In this document: piece by piece, positions 31,078 through 41,303 of the stretch | How positions within the stretch are numbered: position 1 is the first letter of the stretch | Layout of the letters: the number at the start of each line of letters is the position of its first letter | Assembly: GCF_022654015.1 (NCBI RefSeq) | Contig: NZ_CP073063.1 | Coordinates: forward strand, 372,001-436,000 | DNA length: 64,000 nucleotides | Origin: Brevundimonas diminuta | GTDB lineage: Bacteria; Pseudomonadota; Alphaproteobacteria; Caulobacterales; Caulobacteraceae | Direction of reading: 5' to 3' | Made by a program: the position numbers and the translations under genes | The notes under the pieces: model-generated | Database searches by the model: none | The model's input: only the letters and a program-made list of their open reading frames with translations | What the model was told of the DNA's origin: nothing

Positions 31078-32900
31078 GCCTGTCCTCGGACCACGCGTTC
31101 GAGGACGGCCAGGGGCAAGGATCCGTTCTCCAGCACCTTGTCGTGGAAGGCCCGCAGATCGAAGCCGGGCCGGCCTTCGGCCTCTTTGCGCAGGCGCGCG
31201 ATGACGGTGTGGCCGACCTTGTACGCGCAGGCCTGGCCGGGCCAGACGCAGTATCGGTTGATCTCGCTGTTGGACGCATCCAACGGCTTGGCGCCCGAGG
31301 CCGCCATATAGTCGACCGCCTGTTCACGGCTCCAGCGCTCGGAATGCAGGCCCGTGTCCACCACCAATCGCACGGCCCGGAACAGATAGGACATCAGGAG
31401 GCCGACCCGACCCAATGGATTGTCGGCATAGACATCCAGATCGTCAGCCGCCACCGCCTCGGCATACAGGGCCCAGCCTTCGTTATAGGCCGAGAAGCCG
31501 CCCGCCCGTCGCCATTGCGGCAGTTCGCCGGACTCACGCTGCAGCGCCACCTGAAGGTGATGCCCCGGCGAAGCCTCGTGATAGGTCAGGGTCGGCAAGG
31601 CGAAGCGCGGCCAATTTCCGCTGTCGCGCAGATTGATGTAGTAGGCGCCCGGCCGCGATCCATCCAGCGGCGGTCCCTGATAATAGCCGCCCGGCGCGCC
31701 CGACTGGATCGAGACCGGCACGCGCCGAATCTCGACGTGGGACTTGGGCAGACGGCCGAACACCTGGGGCAGTTTCGGCTCAAGATCGGCGACCAGCGTG
31801 TTCAGCCAGGCCAGCAGCTCGGCCTTGCCCGCATCGGTGTTGGCGAACAGTTGGGCCGGCTCCTTGTTCAGAGCCTGGATGCGTTCGCCGACCGTGCCCT
31901 GCGTATAGTCCTGCACCTTCAGGATGGCGTCGATCTCGGCGCTTATCTCGGCGACCTGTTCGCGGCCCAGCGCGTGAATTTCCTTGGCCGTCAAAGCTGT
32001 GGTCGTATTGGCCTTCAGCCCGGCGGCGTAGAAGGCCTCGCCGTCCGGCAGGCGCCAGACCCCGGCGTCGTGAGTGGCGCGCGGGCGCAGGGCCTCCAGC
32101 GCTTCGATCTGGGCGGCCAGGGCCGGCTTGACCTTCTGATCGACGATAGCGGCGGCGCGGGCCTCATAACCGGTCAGATTCAGTCCGGCGGTCTTGCGCG
32201 CCAAAGACTTCAGCATGGCCAGATCGGCGGCGGGCGTGTCGTGAAGGGTGCGGATCTGCGGCAGCATCCGGTCGATGATGAAGTCCGGCGGAATGACGCC
32301 CAGACCCGCATCTTCCTGAATCTTGGCCGTCTCGCCCTCCAGCACGCCGGAGAAGGCCTCGAGCCGTGACAGGAAGGCGTCGGCGCCCGCCGCGTCTTCG
32401 ATCCGGTGCTGGTTATCGAGGAAGTCGGGCGTGCTGAAATAGGCGCCCGACAGCTGGGTCACGATATAGGGCGACGGGCGTCCCGGTCCCGCTCCGTAGT
32501 CGAAGCGCGCCGTCTGCGCGGCCGTCTCGGCTCCGAAGGCCGCGATGGCGTAGTTCAGCGCCCCGGCGGGCGACAGGCCGCTCTGGTCGAAGGCGTCCAA
32601 CTGCGCCCAGCGGCTCACAGCCTTCTGACGATCCTTGCGGATGGCGGCCGGTCCGGCTTCGCTGAGCTTTGCCGAAAGCCCCGCCCGCGCGCCGCGGTCC
32701 AGGCCAAGGTTGGTCGCACCCTCCGGATTTTCGTCGATGTCCGCTTCGAACCAGCCGTCCAGCAGGCTGTTCAGGCGTCCGTCCGCATCGGCCGCGGTCG
32801 TCTGGGTCTGGGTCTGGGTCTGGGCTCGGGCCTGCGCTGCGGCGGGGGCGACAGCAGCCGTGGCGGCGGCGGTCAACAGAAGTCGGCGACGATCAATCAT
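31074..32900 (-). CDS. DUF885 family exported hydrolase, copy 1
   Basis: 608 residues from ATG 32900. The N-terminus DRRRLLLTAAATAAVAP looks like a Tat signal. The family motif YHEASPGHHLQ (His about 441) suggests a metal-dependent peptidase-like site. A QT-repeat lies just after the signal. It is the tandem paralogue of the next gene. Its stop overlaps the convergent flavoprotein stop by 4 bp. The substrate is unknown; some DUF885 proteins are annotated as dipeptidyl carboxypeptidase-like. Confidence 0.9.
   Translation of the reverse strand: MIDRRRLLLTAAATAAVAPAAAQARAQTQTQTQTTAADADGRLNSLLDGWFEADIDENPEGATNLGLDRGARAGLSAKLSEAGPAAIRKDRQKAVSRWAQLDAFDQSGLSPAGALNYAIAAFGAETAAQTARFDYGAGPGRPSPYIVTQLSGAYFSTPDFLDNQHRIEDAAGADAFLSRLEAFSGVLEGETAKIQEDAGLGVIPPDFIIDRMLPQIRTLHDTPAADLAMLKSLARKTAGLNLTGYEARAAAIVDQKVKPALAAQIEALEALRPRATHDAGVWRLPDGEAFYAAGLKANTTTALTAKEIHALGREQVAEISAEIDAILKVQDYTQGTVGERIQALNKEPAQLFANTDAGKAELLAWLNTLVADLEPKLPQVFGRLPKSHVEIRRVPVSIQSGAPGGYYQGPPLDGSRPGAYYINLRDSGNWPRFALPTLTYHEASPGHHLQVALQRESGELPQWRRAGGFSAYNEGWALYAEAVAADDLDVYADNPLGRVGLLMSYLFRAVRLVVDTGLHSERWSREQAVDYMAASGAKPLDASNSEINRYCVWPGQACAYKVGHTVIARLRKEAEGRPGFDLRAFHDKVLENGSLPLAVLERVVRGQA
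32801..32824. repeat. Hexanucleotide microsatellite in the DUF885 gene
   Basis: TCTGGG repeated four times in a row, read on the minus strand as alternating Gln-Thr codons immediately after the predicted signal peptide. It is in frame, so length change would add or remove QT pairs without a frameshift. Confidence 0.85.
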
Positions 32901-32977
32901 GCGGCAACTCTCAAAGGGCGGACGCATCGCGCCGACGCGTCCCGATCCTCTTCGTCGGCCCGGCGCGGCCGCGGGGC

Positions 32978-34810
32978 TCAGGCCTGGGTCGCGACCCAGC
33001 CGTCGACGATCCGTTCCAGCACCGACAGGGGCACGCCGCCGGCGGCGAGGGCGGTGTCATGGAAGCCCTTGATATCGAACATGGACCCCAGGCTGGTCTT
33101 GGCCTTTTCGCGCAGGCGGACCCATTCGTTGTGACCGACCTTGTAGGCGCAGGCCTGGCCCGGCCAGCCGCAATAGCGTTCGACCTCGGACGTCGCCGCG
33201 CCCTCCTGATCGCCATAGGCCTCCATCATGTAGCGGATGCCCTCTTCGCGGCTCCAGCCCTTGGAATGGATGCCGGTATCGACGACCAGGCGCGCGGCGC
33301 GGAACATCAGCGATTGCAGGTAGCCGATCTGACCGACCGGATCGTTCTCATAGGCGCCCAGTTCATCGGCCAGCTGTTCGGCGTACAGCCCCCAGCCCTC
33401 GACGTAGGACGAGAAGCCCAGCAGGTTCATCAGCAGCGGCGCCGACTCGCTCTCCTGCTGCAGGCTGATCTGCAAGTGGTGGCCCGGCGTCGCCTCGTGA
33501 TAGGTCAGGGTCGGCAGGGTCCAGGACGGCCATTCCGCCGTGTCCTTCAGATTGATCCAGTAGATGCCGGGCCGCGTCCCATCCAGGCTGGGCGAGTTGT
33601 AATAGCCCATCGGCGCGCCGGCCTCGATCTCGGGCGGGACGCGCTTGATCTCGACCTTGGCCTTGGGCAGGCGGCCGAAGGCGTTGGGCAGGCGGGCCTG
33701 CATGTCGGCCATCTGGGCGTTCAGCTTGGCGATCAGCTCGGCCTTGCCGGCGTCGGTGTTGGCGTAGACGTATTTGGGATCGTCCCCCAGGGCCTTGATC
33801 CGCTCGGCGACGGAGCCCTGCGTCAGGCCTTGGGCCTTCAGCAGGACATCGGCGCGCGCCGTCAGATCCGCCATCTGTTCCACGCCGGTGCGGTGAATCT
33901 CGTCGGCGGTAAGCCGAGTCGTGGTGATGTAGCGCAGGCTGTTGGCGTAATACTGCTCGCCCTGCGGCAGGCGGCGCACCGAGGCCTCGTGCACGGCGTT
34001 CGGCTGGACCGCCTTCAGCACGGCGTTCTGGGCGGCCAGTGCCGGATAGACCCGCTCGGTCACAAGCCGTTCCACTTGGGCGCCCCAGTCGCCGGTCAGG
34101 CCCTTGGCGCGGACCCGGTCGATGACCGACTGGGTCAGGGGCGAGGTGGCCGCCGGCGTCGCCAGGACGCCGTCCTGCTGGCGGATGGCCTTGGCCAAGA
34201 TGAAGTCGGGCGGGATGACGCCCAGCGCATAGTCTTCCTTCAGCCGATCCGTCTCGGCCAGCAGCACGTCGGCGAAGGCGTTGACGCGGGCGACATAGGC
34301 ATCGGCGTCGGCGGCCGTCTCGATGGTGTGCTGGTTGGCCAGGAAGTCGGGCGTGGACTGATAGGCGCCGCCCTGCTGGCTGACGCGGTACGGATTGGGC
34401 CAGCCGCCCTGGCCGTAAGGGATGTCGTAGGTGGCGATCACCCCGTCCAGATTCTGGGTCAGGCTGTCGTAGTAGTTGGCGTTTCGCGCATCGAGTTTGG
34501 AGCGGTCGATGCGGGCCAGTTCCACGCGCTGGCGGCGGGTGAAGGCGCGCTGGTCGTCTTCCTCGGCGCGGGTCGGAACGGTCAGCCTGGACTTGGCGGC
34601 GGCGCGGTCGCCCGTGTCCAGGCCGAACATGGTGACGACCTCCGGGCTCTTGTCCAGCGTCTGCTCGAACGTGGCGTCCATGAAGGTCTTCAGCTGGGCG
34701 GCGGCGTCGCCCTGAGACGCCCCGGCCTGACGCGCGAAGGCGGGGCCGCCCACGGCGACGAGACCGGCGCCCAGGGCGGCGGACTGAAGAAGACGACGAC
34801 GATCGAACAT
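32978..34810 (-). CDS. DUF885 family exported hydrolase, copy 2
   Basis: 610 residues from ATG 34810; 30 residues of open frame upstream lack a good start. The Tat-like N-terminus FDRRRLLQSAALGAG is followed by the body, and YHEATPGHHLQ holds the family His/Glu site (His about 438). Text such as YINLRD/YWINLKD, TLTYHEA and CGWPGQACAYKVGH is shared with copy 1, so the pair arose by tandem duplication. They lie 77 bp apart and are probably co-transcribed. Confidence 0.91.
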   Translation of the reverse strand: MFDRRRLLQSAALGAGLVAVGGPAFARQAGASQGDAAAQLKTFMDATFEQTLDKSPEVVTMFGLDTGDRAAAKSRLTVPTRAEEDDQRAFTRRQRVELARIDRSKLDARNANYYDSLTQNLDGVIATYDIPYGQGGWPNPYRVSQQGGAYQSTPDFLANQHTIETAADADAYVARVNAFADVLLAETDRLKEDYALGVIPPDFILAKAIRQQDGVLATPAATSPLTQSVIDRVRAKGLTGDWGAQVERLVTERVYPALAAQNAVLKAVQPNAVHEASVRRLPQGEQYYANSLRYITTTRLTADEIHRTGVEQMADLTARADVLLKAQGLTQGSVAERIKALGDDPKYVYANTDAGKAELIAKLNAQMADMQARLPNAFGRLPKAKVEIKRVPPEIEAGAPMGYYNSPSLDGTRPGIYWINLKDTAEWPSWTLPTLTYHEATPGHHLQISLQQESESAPLLMNLLGFSSYVEGWGLYAEQLADELGAYENDPVGQIGYLQSLMFRAARLVVDTGIHSKGWSREEGIRYMMEAYGDQEGAATSEVERYCGWPGQACAYKVGHNEWVRLREKAKTSLGSMFDIKGFHDTALAAGGVPLSVLERIVDGWVATQA

Positions 34811-34900
34811 GGAACGGCCCCTCGAAACTGGATGCGGCAATGGAAACCGCATGGGCCGAAGCGGCAAGTGAAATCGCGGACAGTCTGTGCGCCGGACCAA

Positions 34901-34935
34901 AGAAAAAGGCCCGGCGGATCGCTCCGCCGGGCCTC
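34901..34935 (-). terminator. Intrinsic terminator of the rbfA-truB-rpsO-pnp run
   Basis: Minus strand: stem GGCCCGGCGG / CCGCCGGGCC with a 6-nt loop (34908-34933), then TTTTTCTTT. It lies 22 bp after the pnp stop. Confidence 0.9.
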
Positions 34936-34957
34936 ATCAGTCTTGGATGCGAGGTCG

Positions 34958-37189
34958 CTAGTCGCGACGACGACGTCCGCGATCGCCGCCGCGATCACCG
35001 TCGCGCTTGGGACGACCGCCGGTGTCTTCCGACAGCGGGGCCTCGCCGCGCTCGGCGCGCTCGGCGTTGATCTTGTCCGTCAGATCTTCGCCGGTTTCCT
35101 GATCGACGACCTTCATCGACAGCTTGGTCTTGCCGCGATCGTCGAAGCCCAGGAACTTGACCTTGACCTCCTGGCCTTCCGACAGGACGTCGGCCGGGTT
35201 GGCGACGCGTTCCAGAGCGATCTGGGACACGTGGACCAGGCCGTCCTTGGCGCCGAAGAAGTTCACGAAGGCGCCGAAGTCCACGACCTTCACGACCTTG
35301 CCGGAGTAGATGGTTCCGACTTCCGGTTCCGAGGCGATGGACTGGATCCAGGCCTTGGCGGCGTCGATCTTATCTTGGTCGTTGGCGGCGACCTTGATGG
35401 TGCCGTCGTCGCCGATGTCGATCTTGGCGCCGGTCTTCTCGACGATCTCGCGGATGACCTTGCCGCCCGAACCGATGACTTCACGGATCTTGTCGACGGG
35501 GATCTTGACCGTTTCGATCTTGGGCGCGTGTTCGCCCAGTTCGGCGCGCGGCGCATCCATAGCCTTGGACATCTCGTCCAGGATGTGCAGGCGACCGGCC
35601 GAAGCCTGCGTCAGGGCCTGCTGCATGATCTCCTTGGTGATGCCGGCGACCTTGATGTCCATCTGAAGGCTGGTGATGCCTTCCGACGTGCCGGCGACCT
35701 TGAAGTCCATGTCGCCCAGGTGATCTTCGTCACCCAGGATGTCCGACAGGATGGCGAACTCGCCCGACGGCTCCAGGATCAGGCCCATGGCGATGCCCGA
35801 GACCGGACGGACCAGCGGCACGCCGGCGTCCATCAGGGCCAGCGACGAACCGCAGACCGTGGCCATCGAGGACGAGCCGTTCGACTCGGTGATCTCGGAC
35901 ACCAGACGGATGGTGTAGGGGAAGTCTTCCTTGGTCGGCAGCATCGGACGGATCGCGCGCCAAGCCAGCTTGCCGTGACCGATTTCGCGACGGCCGGGCG
36001 AACCCATCCGGCCCGCTTCACCCACCGAATAGGGGGGGAAGTTGTAGTGCAGCAGGAAGTTCTCTTTGTAGGTGCCCTGCAGGCTGTCGATGTACTGCTC
36101 GTCCTCGCCGGTGCCGAGGGTGGCGACGACCAGGGCCTGGGTTTCCCCACGCGTGAACAAGGCCGAACCGTGGGTGCGCGGCAGGACGCCGACTTCCGAC
36201 ACGATGGCGCGGACCTTGTCGAGGGCGCGGCCGTCGACGCGGTGCGCGTTCTCGATGATGTCGCGACGCAGGACTTCGGCTTCGCACTCCTTGAAGGCGG
36301 CCGAGAACTTGGAACCGTCGACGCCGTCGGGGTTCTCGTCGGTCTTCACCAGCTTGGCGGCGGCGGCCTTCTTGGCCGCGTCGACGCCCGAACGGCGCTC
36401 GTATTTGCCGGCGTGGGTGTAGGCGCTCTTGATGTCTTCGCCGACCAGCGACTTGATCGAGGCGACGACGTCGGAGTGATCTTCGGCCTGGAAGTCGAAG
36501 GGCTCCTTGGCGGCGTGTTCAGCCAGTTCGATGATGGCGTCGATCACCGGCTGCATGCCCGCATGCGCGAACATCAGGGCCTCGAGCATCTTCTCTTCCG
36601 ACAGCTCCTTGGCTTCGGATTCGACCATCATCAGGGCGTCTTGCGTGCCGGCGACCACCAGGTCGAGGTCCGAGGACGGGATCAGGTCGATGGCCGGGTT
36701 CAGCACCAGCTCGCCGTCGATCAGGCCGACGCGCGCGGCGCCGATGGGGCCCATGAAGGGCACGCCCGAAATGGTCAGGGCGGCCGAGGCGGCGACCATG
36801 CCCAGAACGTCGGGGTCGTTTTCCATGTCGTGCTGCAGCACGGTCACGACGACTTGGGTCTCGTTCTTGAAGCCCTTGACGAACAGCGGGCGGATCGGAC
36901 GGTCGATCAGGCGGGAAACCAGCGTTTCCTTCTCCGACGGACGGCCTTCACGCTTGAAGTAACCGCCCGGGATCTTGCCGGCGGCGAAGGTCTTTTCCTG
37001 GTAGTTGACGGTCAGGGGGAAGAAATCCAGGCCCGGCTTGGGCGCGCGGCCATAGACGACGGTGGCCAGAACCACGGTCTCGCCGTAGGTCGCCAGCACG
37101 GCGCCGTCGGCCTGGCGGGCGATGCGGCCCGTCTCCAGGGTCAGCGGGCGTCCGGCCCAGTCGATCGTCTTGCGTTTGATGTCGAACAT
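34958..37189 (-). CDS. pnp: Polyribonucleotide nucleotidyltransferase (PNPase)
   Basis: 743 residues. Two RNase PH-like domains (the second with the GRREIGHG and IMDAGVPL motifs), then a KH domain ([18 protein letters not shown]) and an S1 domain ([19 protein letters not shown]), followed by a short basic Arg/Gly/Asp tail. It phosphorolyses mRNA 3'-to-5' in the degradosome. The tail ([10 protein letters not shown]) fits RNase E or RNA contact. It follows rpsO, as in most proteobacteria. Confidence 0.98.
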   Translation of the reverse strand: MFDIKRKTIDWAGRPLTLETGRIARQADGAVLATYGETVVLATVVYGRAPKPGLDFFPLTVNYQEKTFAAGKIPGGYFKREGRPSEKETLVSRLIDRPIRPLFVKGFKNETQVVVTVLQHDMENDPDVLGMVAASAALTISGVPFMGPIGAARVGLIDGELVLNPAIDLIPSSDLDLVVAGTQDALMMVESEAKELSEEKMLEALMFAHAGMQPVIDAIIELAEHAAKEPFDFQAEDHSDVVASIKSLVGEDIKSAYTHAGKYERRSGVDAAKKAAAAKLVKTDENPDGVDGSKFSAAFKECEAEVLRRDIIENAHRVDGRALDKVRAIVSEVGVLPRTHGSALFTRGETQALVVATLGTGEDEQYIDSLQGTYKENFLLHYNFPPYSVGEAGRMGSPGRREIGHGKLAWRAIRPMLPTKEDFPYTIRLVSEITESNGSSSMATVCGSSLALMDAGVPLVRPVSGIAMGLILEPSGEFAILSDILGDEDHLGDMDFKVAGTSEGITSLQMDIKVAGITKEIMQQALTQASAGRLHILDEMSKAMDAPRAELGEHAPKIETVKIPVDKIREVIGSGGKVIREIVEKTGAKIDIGDDGTIKVAANDQDKIDAAKAWIQSIASEPEVGTIYSGKVVKVVDFGAFVNFFGAKDGLVHVSQIALERVANPADVLSEGQEVKVKFLGFDDRGKTKLSMKVVDQETGEDLTDKINAERAERGEAPLSEDTGGRPKRDGDRGGDRGRRRRD

Positions 37190-37429
37190 ATTTCGTCTTT
37201 CGTATCCCGGACGGCGTATTCCGTGCGGGGTCCCATCATGGGGCGGATGCGTCGGCGTTCAGTCCTTCGATCCAGAGGCCGCCGCGCCATCGCGACGACC
37301 GGGAGAGGACCGTCATGGCCCTCGCAGCTGCGCCGGTAAGTCCTGCGGCGCACAGGTCGTATCTTTGCAGTCGCGCTTCCACGGCGGCCAACCGGCAGCC
37401 ACTGGGCCTGGAAGCGCTTAGTTGCACAA

Positions 37430-37457
37430 CGAGGCGCGGACGTGACCGTCCGCGCCT
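37430..37457 (-). other. Stable RNA stem-loop between rpsO and pnp
   Basis: Perfect 11-bp stem GAGGCGCGGAC / GTCCGCGCCTC with a 6-nt loop. There is no T-tract on the minus strand, so it is not a full intrinsic terminator there. In E. coli the same interval holds an attenuator and the RNase III site for pnp autocontrol; a comparable role here is inference. The 298-bp gap 37190-37487 otherwise shows no gene. Confidence 0.6.
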
Positions 37458-37487
37458 CGAAAGCGTATTCTACACTGATCCGACGCC

Positions 37488-37757
37488 TTAGCGGCGCAGG
37501 CCCAGTTTGGAGATGAGCGCTTGGTAGCGGCCGGCGTCGACCTTGTTCAGGTGGTCGAGCAGGCGGCGACGTTGCGACACCATCTTCAGAAGGCCACGAC
37601 GCGAGTGGTTGTCCTTCTTGTGGGTCTTGAAGTGTTCGGTGAGGTTGGCGATGCGTTCCGACAGGATCGCGACCTGAACCTCGGCCGAGCCGGTGTCGCC
37701 GGCGGAGCGGGCGTTATCGGCGATGATTTCGTGCTTGCGTTCAGCAGTAACCGACAT
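37488..37757 (-). CDS. rpsO: 30S ribosomal protein S15
   Basis: 89 residues, the standard length. Contains [35 protein letters not shown] and the C-terminal [12 protein letters not shown]. It binds 16S rRNA and the start of the assembly of the platform. RBS AAGGA lies 8 bp upstream. A palindrome E4 separates it from truB. Confidence 0.99.
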   Translation of the reverse strand: MSVTAERKHEIIADNARSAGDTGSAEVQVAILSERIANLTEHFKTHKKDNHSRRGLLKMVSQRRRLLDHLNKVDAGRYQALISKLGLRR

Positions 37758-37774
37758 CGAAAGAGTCCTTTCTT

Positions 37775-37805
37775 GGCCTATCGCGCTTTCGCGCTGCTTG
37801 AGGCC
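37775..37805 (+). repeat. Palindromic element copy E4
   Basis: Outer arms GGCCT (37775-37779) and AGGCC (37801-37805), inner hairpin CGCGCTTTCGCG, then CTGCTTG. It lies between truB and rpsO, opposite to their transcription. Confidence 0.9.
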
Positions 37806-37838
37806 GTGGGGTCTCGGCCCTTGCCGAATGGCGTGGAC

Positions 37839-38768
37839 CTAGAGGTTGAAAACGCGGTCGGGTTCTAGCCGGCCGGCCCGCAACTGACACAGCGCCACGA
37901 GGGTCTGGCCCTGAAAGGCTGAAACCGTGCGCGAACCGCCGGCAAGACGGTCTTTGAGGGTTTCCACCTGACGGGGGAGCAGAACGATCGGGCGTCCCTG
38001 CCGAAGCGAGAAGGCGTCCTGTTCCGTCACGGCCAGTTCCGGGATGTCGTCCAGAGCGGTCGCGACGGCAAGCAAGCCTTCCGAGGCGGCGCCCCTATGC
38101 ACCATTTCCTCCAGAGAATCCAGAGTGACGGCGTTTTGCGTGCTGAACGGGCCGACGCGCTCGCGTCGCAAGGCGCTGACATGACCCTCGGCGCCGAGGG
38201 CTGCGGCCAGATCACGGGCCAACGAGCGGACATAGACGCCCTTGCCGGTATGGATGGTCAGTTCGACGTGGTCGGCGTCGGGCGCGGCCGTCACCTCGGC
38301 CGAATGGATGACCACACGGCGGGCCTGAAGCTCGAACGCCACCCCGTCGCGGGCCAGGTCGTAGGCGCGGGCGCCGTCCACCTTGATCGCGGAAAAGCGC
38401 GGCGGCGTCTGGTCGATCTCGCCGACGAAGGCCGGCAAGGCGGCCTTCACCTGATCGACCGTGGGGCGCACGTCGGAGCGGCCGATGATTTCGCCCTCGC
38501 GGTCCACGCTGTCGGTCGAGACGCCCCAGTTGATGGTGAAACGATAGACCTTCTGCGCCTCCATCATCATCGGCACGGTCTTGGTCGCCTCGCCCAGGGC
38601 GATGGGCAGGATGCCGCTGGCCAGCGGGTCCAGCGTCCCGGCGTGACCGGCCTTCTGGGCGTTGAACAGGCGACGGATGCGGCTGACGGCCTCGGTCGAT
38701 CCCATCTCGAACGGCTTGTCCAGGCAGACCCAGCCGTCGACGATGTCGCCCTTCTTCTTGCGGGCCAT
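37839..38768 (-). CDS. truB: tRNA pseudouridine(55) synthase TruB
   Basis: 309 residues. Catalytic Asp D47 lies in [15 protein letters not shown]; the second TruB block [14 protein letters not shown] and a C-terminal PUA-like end are present. It makes psi-55 in the T-loop of tRNA. It is flanked on both sides by palindromic elements (E4, E5) inside the same gene run. Confidence 0.97.
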   Translation of the reverse strand: MARKKKGDIVDGWVCLDKPFEMGSTEAVSRIRRLFNAQKAGHAGTLDPLASGILPIALGEATKTVPMMMEAQKVYRFTINWGVSTDSVDREGEIIGRSDVRPTVDQVKAALPAFVGEIDQTPPRFSAIKVDGARAYDLARDGVAFELQARRVVIHSAEVTAAPDADHVELTIHTGKGVYVRSLARDLAAALGAEGHVSALRRERVGPFSTQNAVTLDSLEEMVHRGAASEGLLAVATALDDIPELAVTEQDAFSLRQGRPIVLLPRQVETLKDRLAGGSRTVSAFQGQTLVALCQLRAGRLEPDRVFNL

Positions 38769-38774
38769 TACGCT

Positions 38775-38806
38775 GGGCCTACCGCGCTTCGCGCTGCTTG
38801 AGGCCC
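38775..38806 (+). repeat. Palindromic element copy E5
   Basis: Outer arms GGGCCT (38775-38780) and AGGCCC (38801-38806), inner hairpin CGCGCTTCGCG, then CTGCTTG. It lies in the 43-bp gap between rbfA and truB. Confidence 0.9.
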
Positions 38807-38811
38807 GAGGA

Positions 38812-39267
38812 TCATTGATCGCCCTCGTCTTCGTCGCGGCGTTCCAGGTCGGCGCGGACGCGGGGATCGTCGAACAGGCGGTCCATATGGGTCGCGGCGT
38901 CGAAGCTTTCGTCGTGGCGGAAACGCAGGTCGGGCGTGAACTTCATGTCCAGCCGGCGACCCAGCTGGCCGCGCAGGAATTTGGCGTGGACGTTCAGCGC
39001 CTTGATGATCTCGCTCTCGTGGCCGGCCGTGGGCGCGGTCTCGACCCCGGCGCCCAGCGGCTCGACGAAACAGGTGGCGTGCTTCAGGTCGGGCGACAGG
39101 CGCACCTCGGTCACGGTGACGGAAACGCCGACCAGGGCCGGGTCGTGGATATCCTCTTCGCGCAGAATGTCGACCAGGGCGTGACGGATCAGCTCGCCGG
39201 CGCGCAACTGGCGCTGGCTGGGTCCAGCAGGACCGGAGGCGTTGCGGGTGTGTTGCTTGTGGGCCAT
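38812..39267 (-). CDS. rbfA: Ribosome-binding factor A
   Basis: 151 residues. RbfA domain with [35 protein letters not shown] and [22 protein letters not shown], then an acidic tail (RRDEDEGDQ). It matures the 30S subunit at the 16S 5' end. RBS AAGGAGAGG lies 4 bp before the ATG. It is the first gene of the rbfA-truB-rpsO-pnp run; nusA/infB, often upstream, are not here. Confidence 0.97.
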   Translation of the reverse strand: MAHKQHTRNASGPAGPSQRQLRAGELIRHALVDILREEDIHDPALVGVSVTVTEVRLSPDLKHATCFVEPLGAGVETAPTAGHESEIIKALNVHAKFLRGQLGRRLDMKFTPDLRFRHDESFDAATHMDRLFDDPRVRADLERRDEDEGDQ

Positions 39268-39332
39268 CGGCCTCTCCTTATTGTTCGCCCGCTGGGGATC
39301 GGACCCGGCCGGATAGGCGAAAGTCGGGCGGT

Positions 39333-40016
39333 CTAGTCCCGCAGCGGGGGTCTGTCCAGTTTTCGCGCCCGTTCGGCTGCCCGAACCGAGCGCATCACCT
39401 CACCCGAGGTGATCGCCGGAACCGGACGGATCGCCACGCCGCCGGCGTTCAGCACGCCGGCAGTCCAGTGATTGCACAGATGCAGGATGGAGAAGGTCTC
39501 GCGACTGGCGAAGAAGCGCGCGTCGTCGCCGAGCCGCAGGGCTGCGATGCGCGGCCGGCCGTTCGACAGATCAAGCGAGGCCTCGACCCGCGCGGCCAGA
39601 CGCTCGAACTGGGCGCGGCTCAGGCTCAGGGCGGCGCTGTCTTCGCCATAGGCCAGGCGCGGATCCTCGCGTCGAGGGGCCAGCATCAGCACCGATCGAT
39701 TGCCGGGATGCAGGAAGGCGCGCGCCCCGTCGGGCAAGCGATCCGAAATCGGCCGCTGATCGACGTAGAATTTCGCATCGCCCCAGCCGATAAGGATCCA
39801 GTCGCCGGGCGCCAAGGATTGGACTGCAAGCGCCAGAGGACCGCCGCGGCGTTCAAGCGCGGCGCGCGGGACGGCGATATCGGTGTGAAAGCCGTTGTCG
39901 AGCACAAGGATGGCGACAGTATCCGTCGCTTCACGATCCTCCGCGCCCGGCCGGGTCCAGGTCATAAGCGCGGCGACCAGTCCGACCAGCGTCGCCAGCA
40001 CCAGAGCTCGCATCAT
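39333..40016 (-). CDS. DUF2459 family protein
   Basis: About 227 residues from the tandem ATG at 40016/40013. One N-terminal membrane segment or signal, then the DUF2459 (TIGR02117-like) body with NGFHTDIAVPRAAL, GWGDAKFYVDQR and the conserved CNHWTAGVLNAGG. Probable periplasmic protein; function unknown. Its start overlaps the stop of the upstream gene, so the two are coupled. Confidence 0.88.
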   Translation of the reverse strand: MMRALVLATLVGLVAALMTWTRPGAEDREATDTVAILVLDNGFHTDIAVPRAALERRGGPLALAVQSLAPGDWILIGWGDAKFYVDQRPISDRLPDGARAFLHPGNRSVLMLAPRREDPRLAYGEDSAALSLSRAQFERLAARVEASLDLSNGRPRIAALRLGDDARFFASRETFSILHLCNHWTAGVLNAGGVAIRPVPAITSGEVMRSVRAAERARKLDRPPLRD

Positions 40017-40564
40017 CGGCTGAGGTCCAGGACGGCGCACAGGCGGTCGTCGGCCAACATGGCGCCCGGCGGCGGTCCCTGTCGCACCGGCATCAGGACA
40101 AAGCCGTCGCGCCGCACGGCCAAGGCCAGCCATCCGACGGGATGAGCGGCGCACAGCCGCGTGTCTTCGTCAGACGTCACGCGCCGCACCTCGATCTGGA
40201 CCATCGGCGGCACGGCCATGGCCTCGGTGAAACTTTTGGAGACGCTGGCCGGCTGATCCGCCTGAACCAGCCGATGCGGCGCCGAGGTCAGGCGGCCCCC
40301 CTTGGTCGTGCTCAGCGCGCCGCCGTCAACGTCGAGCGCCATGTCGGAATTCGTCGCGCCGTAGCGCCCGGAAAGCACGACCTCCCCGACCTCGACCTGT
40401 CCGGACGCGCGAGATCTGGTGGAGAGGTCGGTCGGAGCGATCAGGCGGTTCAGGGCCGGTTCGACCACCAGGGCGCCCAGCATGAACAGAGCAAAGGCGC
40501 CCGCGCCGACCGCCGCGATCCATTTCAGCGATGGGGCGCCAGATGGCGGGGCGGTCGCGCTCAT
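40013..40564 (-). CDS. Hypothetical single-pass membrane protein
   Basis: 183 residues. One membrane helix (about 13-35) near the N-terminus, then a soluble part with two Cys (RLCAAHP, RLCAVLD) that could form a disulfide. I recognise no domain. It overlaps the DUF2459 gene start. Confidence 0.72.
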   Translation of the reverse strand: MSATAPPSGAPSLKWIAAVGAGAFALFMLGALVVEPALNRLIAPTDLSTRSRASGQVEVGEVVLSGRYGATNSDMALDVDGGALSTTKGGRLTSAPHRLVQADQPASVSKSFTEAMAVPPMVQIEVRRVTSDEDTRLCAAHPVGWLALAVRRDGFVLMPVRQGPPPGAMLADDRLCAVLDLSR

Positions 40565-40619
40565 GCGGCCAACCTAGGGGAACAGGGGTTGAGGAATGGT
40601 CACCCGCCCCCGAAAGCCC

Positions 40620-41303
40620 CTAGTTGCGGCCGGGACGACGGGTCGGATCGCTGAGCTGGAACAGGCGCGCCGACAGGCCGGACGCGGGTTGCAGCGAGGT
40701 CAGCTGGGTCCGTGTGCGGGCGCCTTGCGGATCGGTGATGGTCCACTCTTGCAAACGCATCGGATTGCCGGCGAAGGCCAGCACGACCTGACCGTCGTTA
40801 GGGCGGTTGGAATCCCGCGCCGTGATGGCGAAGGCGCCCGAGGCCATCCGGGTCACGCGCTCGATGCGCACGCCCTGGTCCAGTCGCACATTGCGCGCCA
40901 GGAAGGTCGACAGCGGGGTGCGACCCAGCGGCACCTGCTGGAAGCTGTTCAGACGCGGGTCGTAGCGTTTGACGTTATAGCCGTCCGACACCACCAGCAG
41001 ACCGGCCGGGTTGGTGTATTCGAAGCGCATCTTGCCGGGACGCTGCAAATAGAAGCGGCCCTGGCGCGTCTGGCCGTTCGGGCCCGTTTCGGTGAAGGTC
41101 CCTTGCGCCGAGGTCAGGGCCTGAAGATAGCCCTGCGCCTGTTGCACCACGGCGCGATCCTCGGCCGACAGGTTGGCCTGGGCGTGGGCGGCGTCGAAGG
41201 CGCCCAGCGCGATCAGGCCGGTCGTCAGGCCGGCGCCCAGCAGCAAGCTGCGGCGGTGCAGGTCGGGGGTGGCCATAGCCACGGTCTTGGCGCGCGAGGT
41301 CAT
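40620..41303 (-). CDS. lolA: Outer-membrane lipoprotein carrier protein LolA
   Basis: 227 residues. Tat-like N-terminus HRRSLLLGAGLTTGLIALGA, then the LolA fold: AQGTFTETGPNGQTRQGRFYLQRPGKMRFEY is characteristic. It ferries lipoproteins across the periplasm. A second ATG (41276) is also possible and would leave a shorter signal. It lies 187 bp downstream of ftsK in the same direction. No gene is seen in that gap. Confidence 0.93.
   Translation of the reverse strand: MTSRAKTVAMATPDLHRRSLLLGAGLTTGLIALGAFDAAHAQANLSAEDRAVVQQAQGYLQALTSAQGTFTETGPNGQTRQGRFYLQRPGKMRFEYTNPAGLLVVSDGYNVKRYDPRLNSFQQVPLGRTPLSTFLARNVRLDQGVRIERVTRMASGAFAITARDSNRPNDGQVVLAFAGNPMRLQEWTITDPQGARTRTQLTSLQPASGLSARLFQLSDPTRRPGRN

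Noticed and set aside
32669..37339. Over 1500-codon open frame on the + strand across the DUF885 and pnp genes
   Set aside because: It runs through several clear genes on the other strand; composition effect only.
38812..39267. Expected nusA/infB upstream of rbfA
   Set aside because: Upstream is an unrelated DUF2459 gene; no such genes are in the window.
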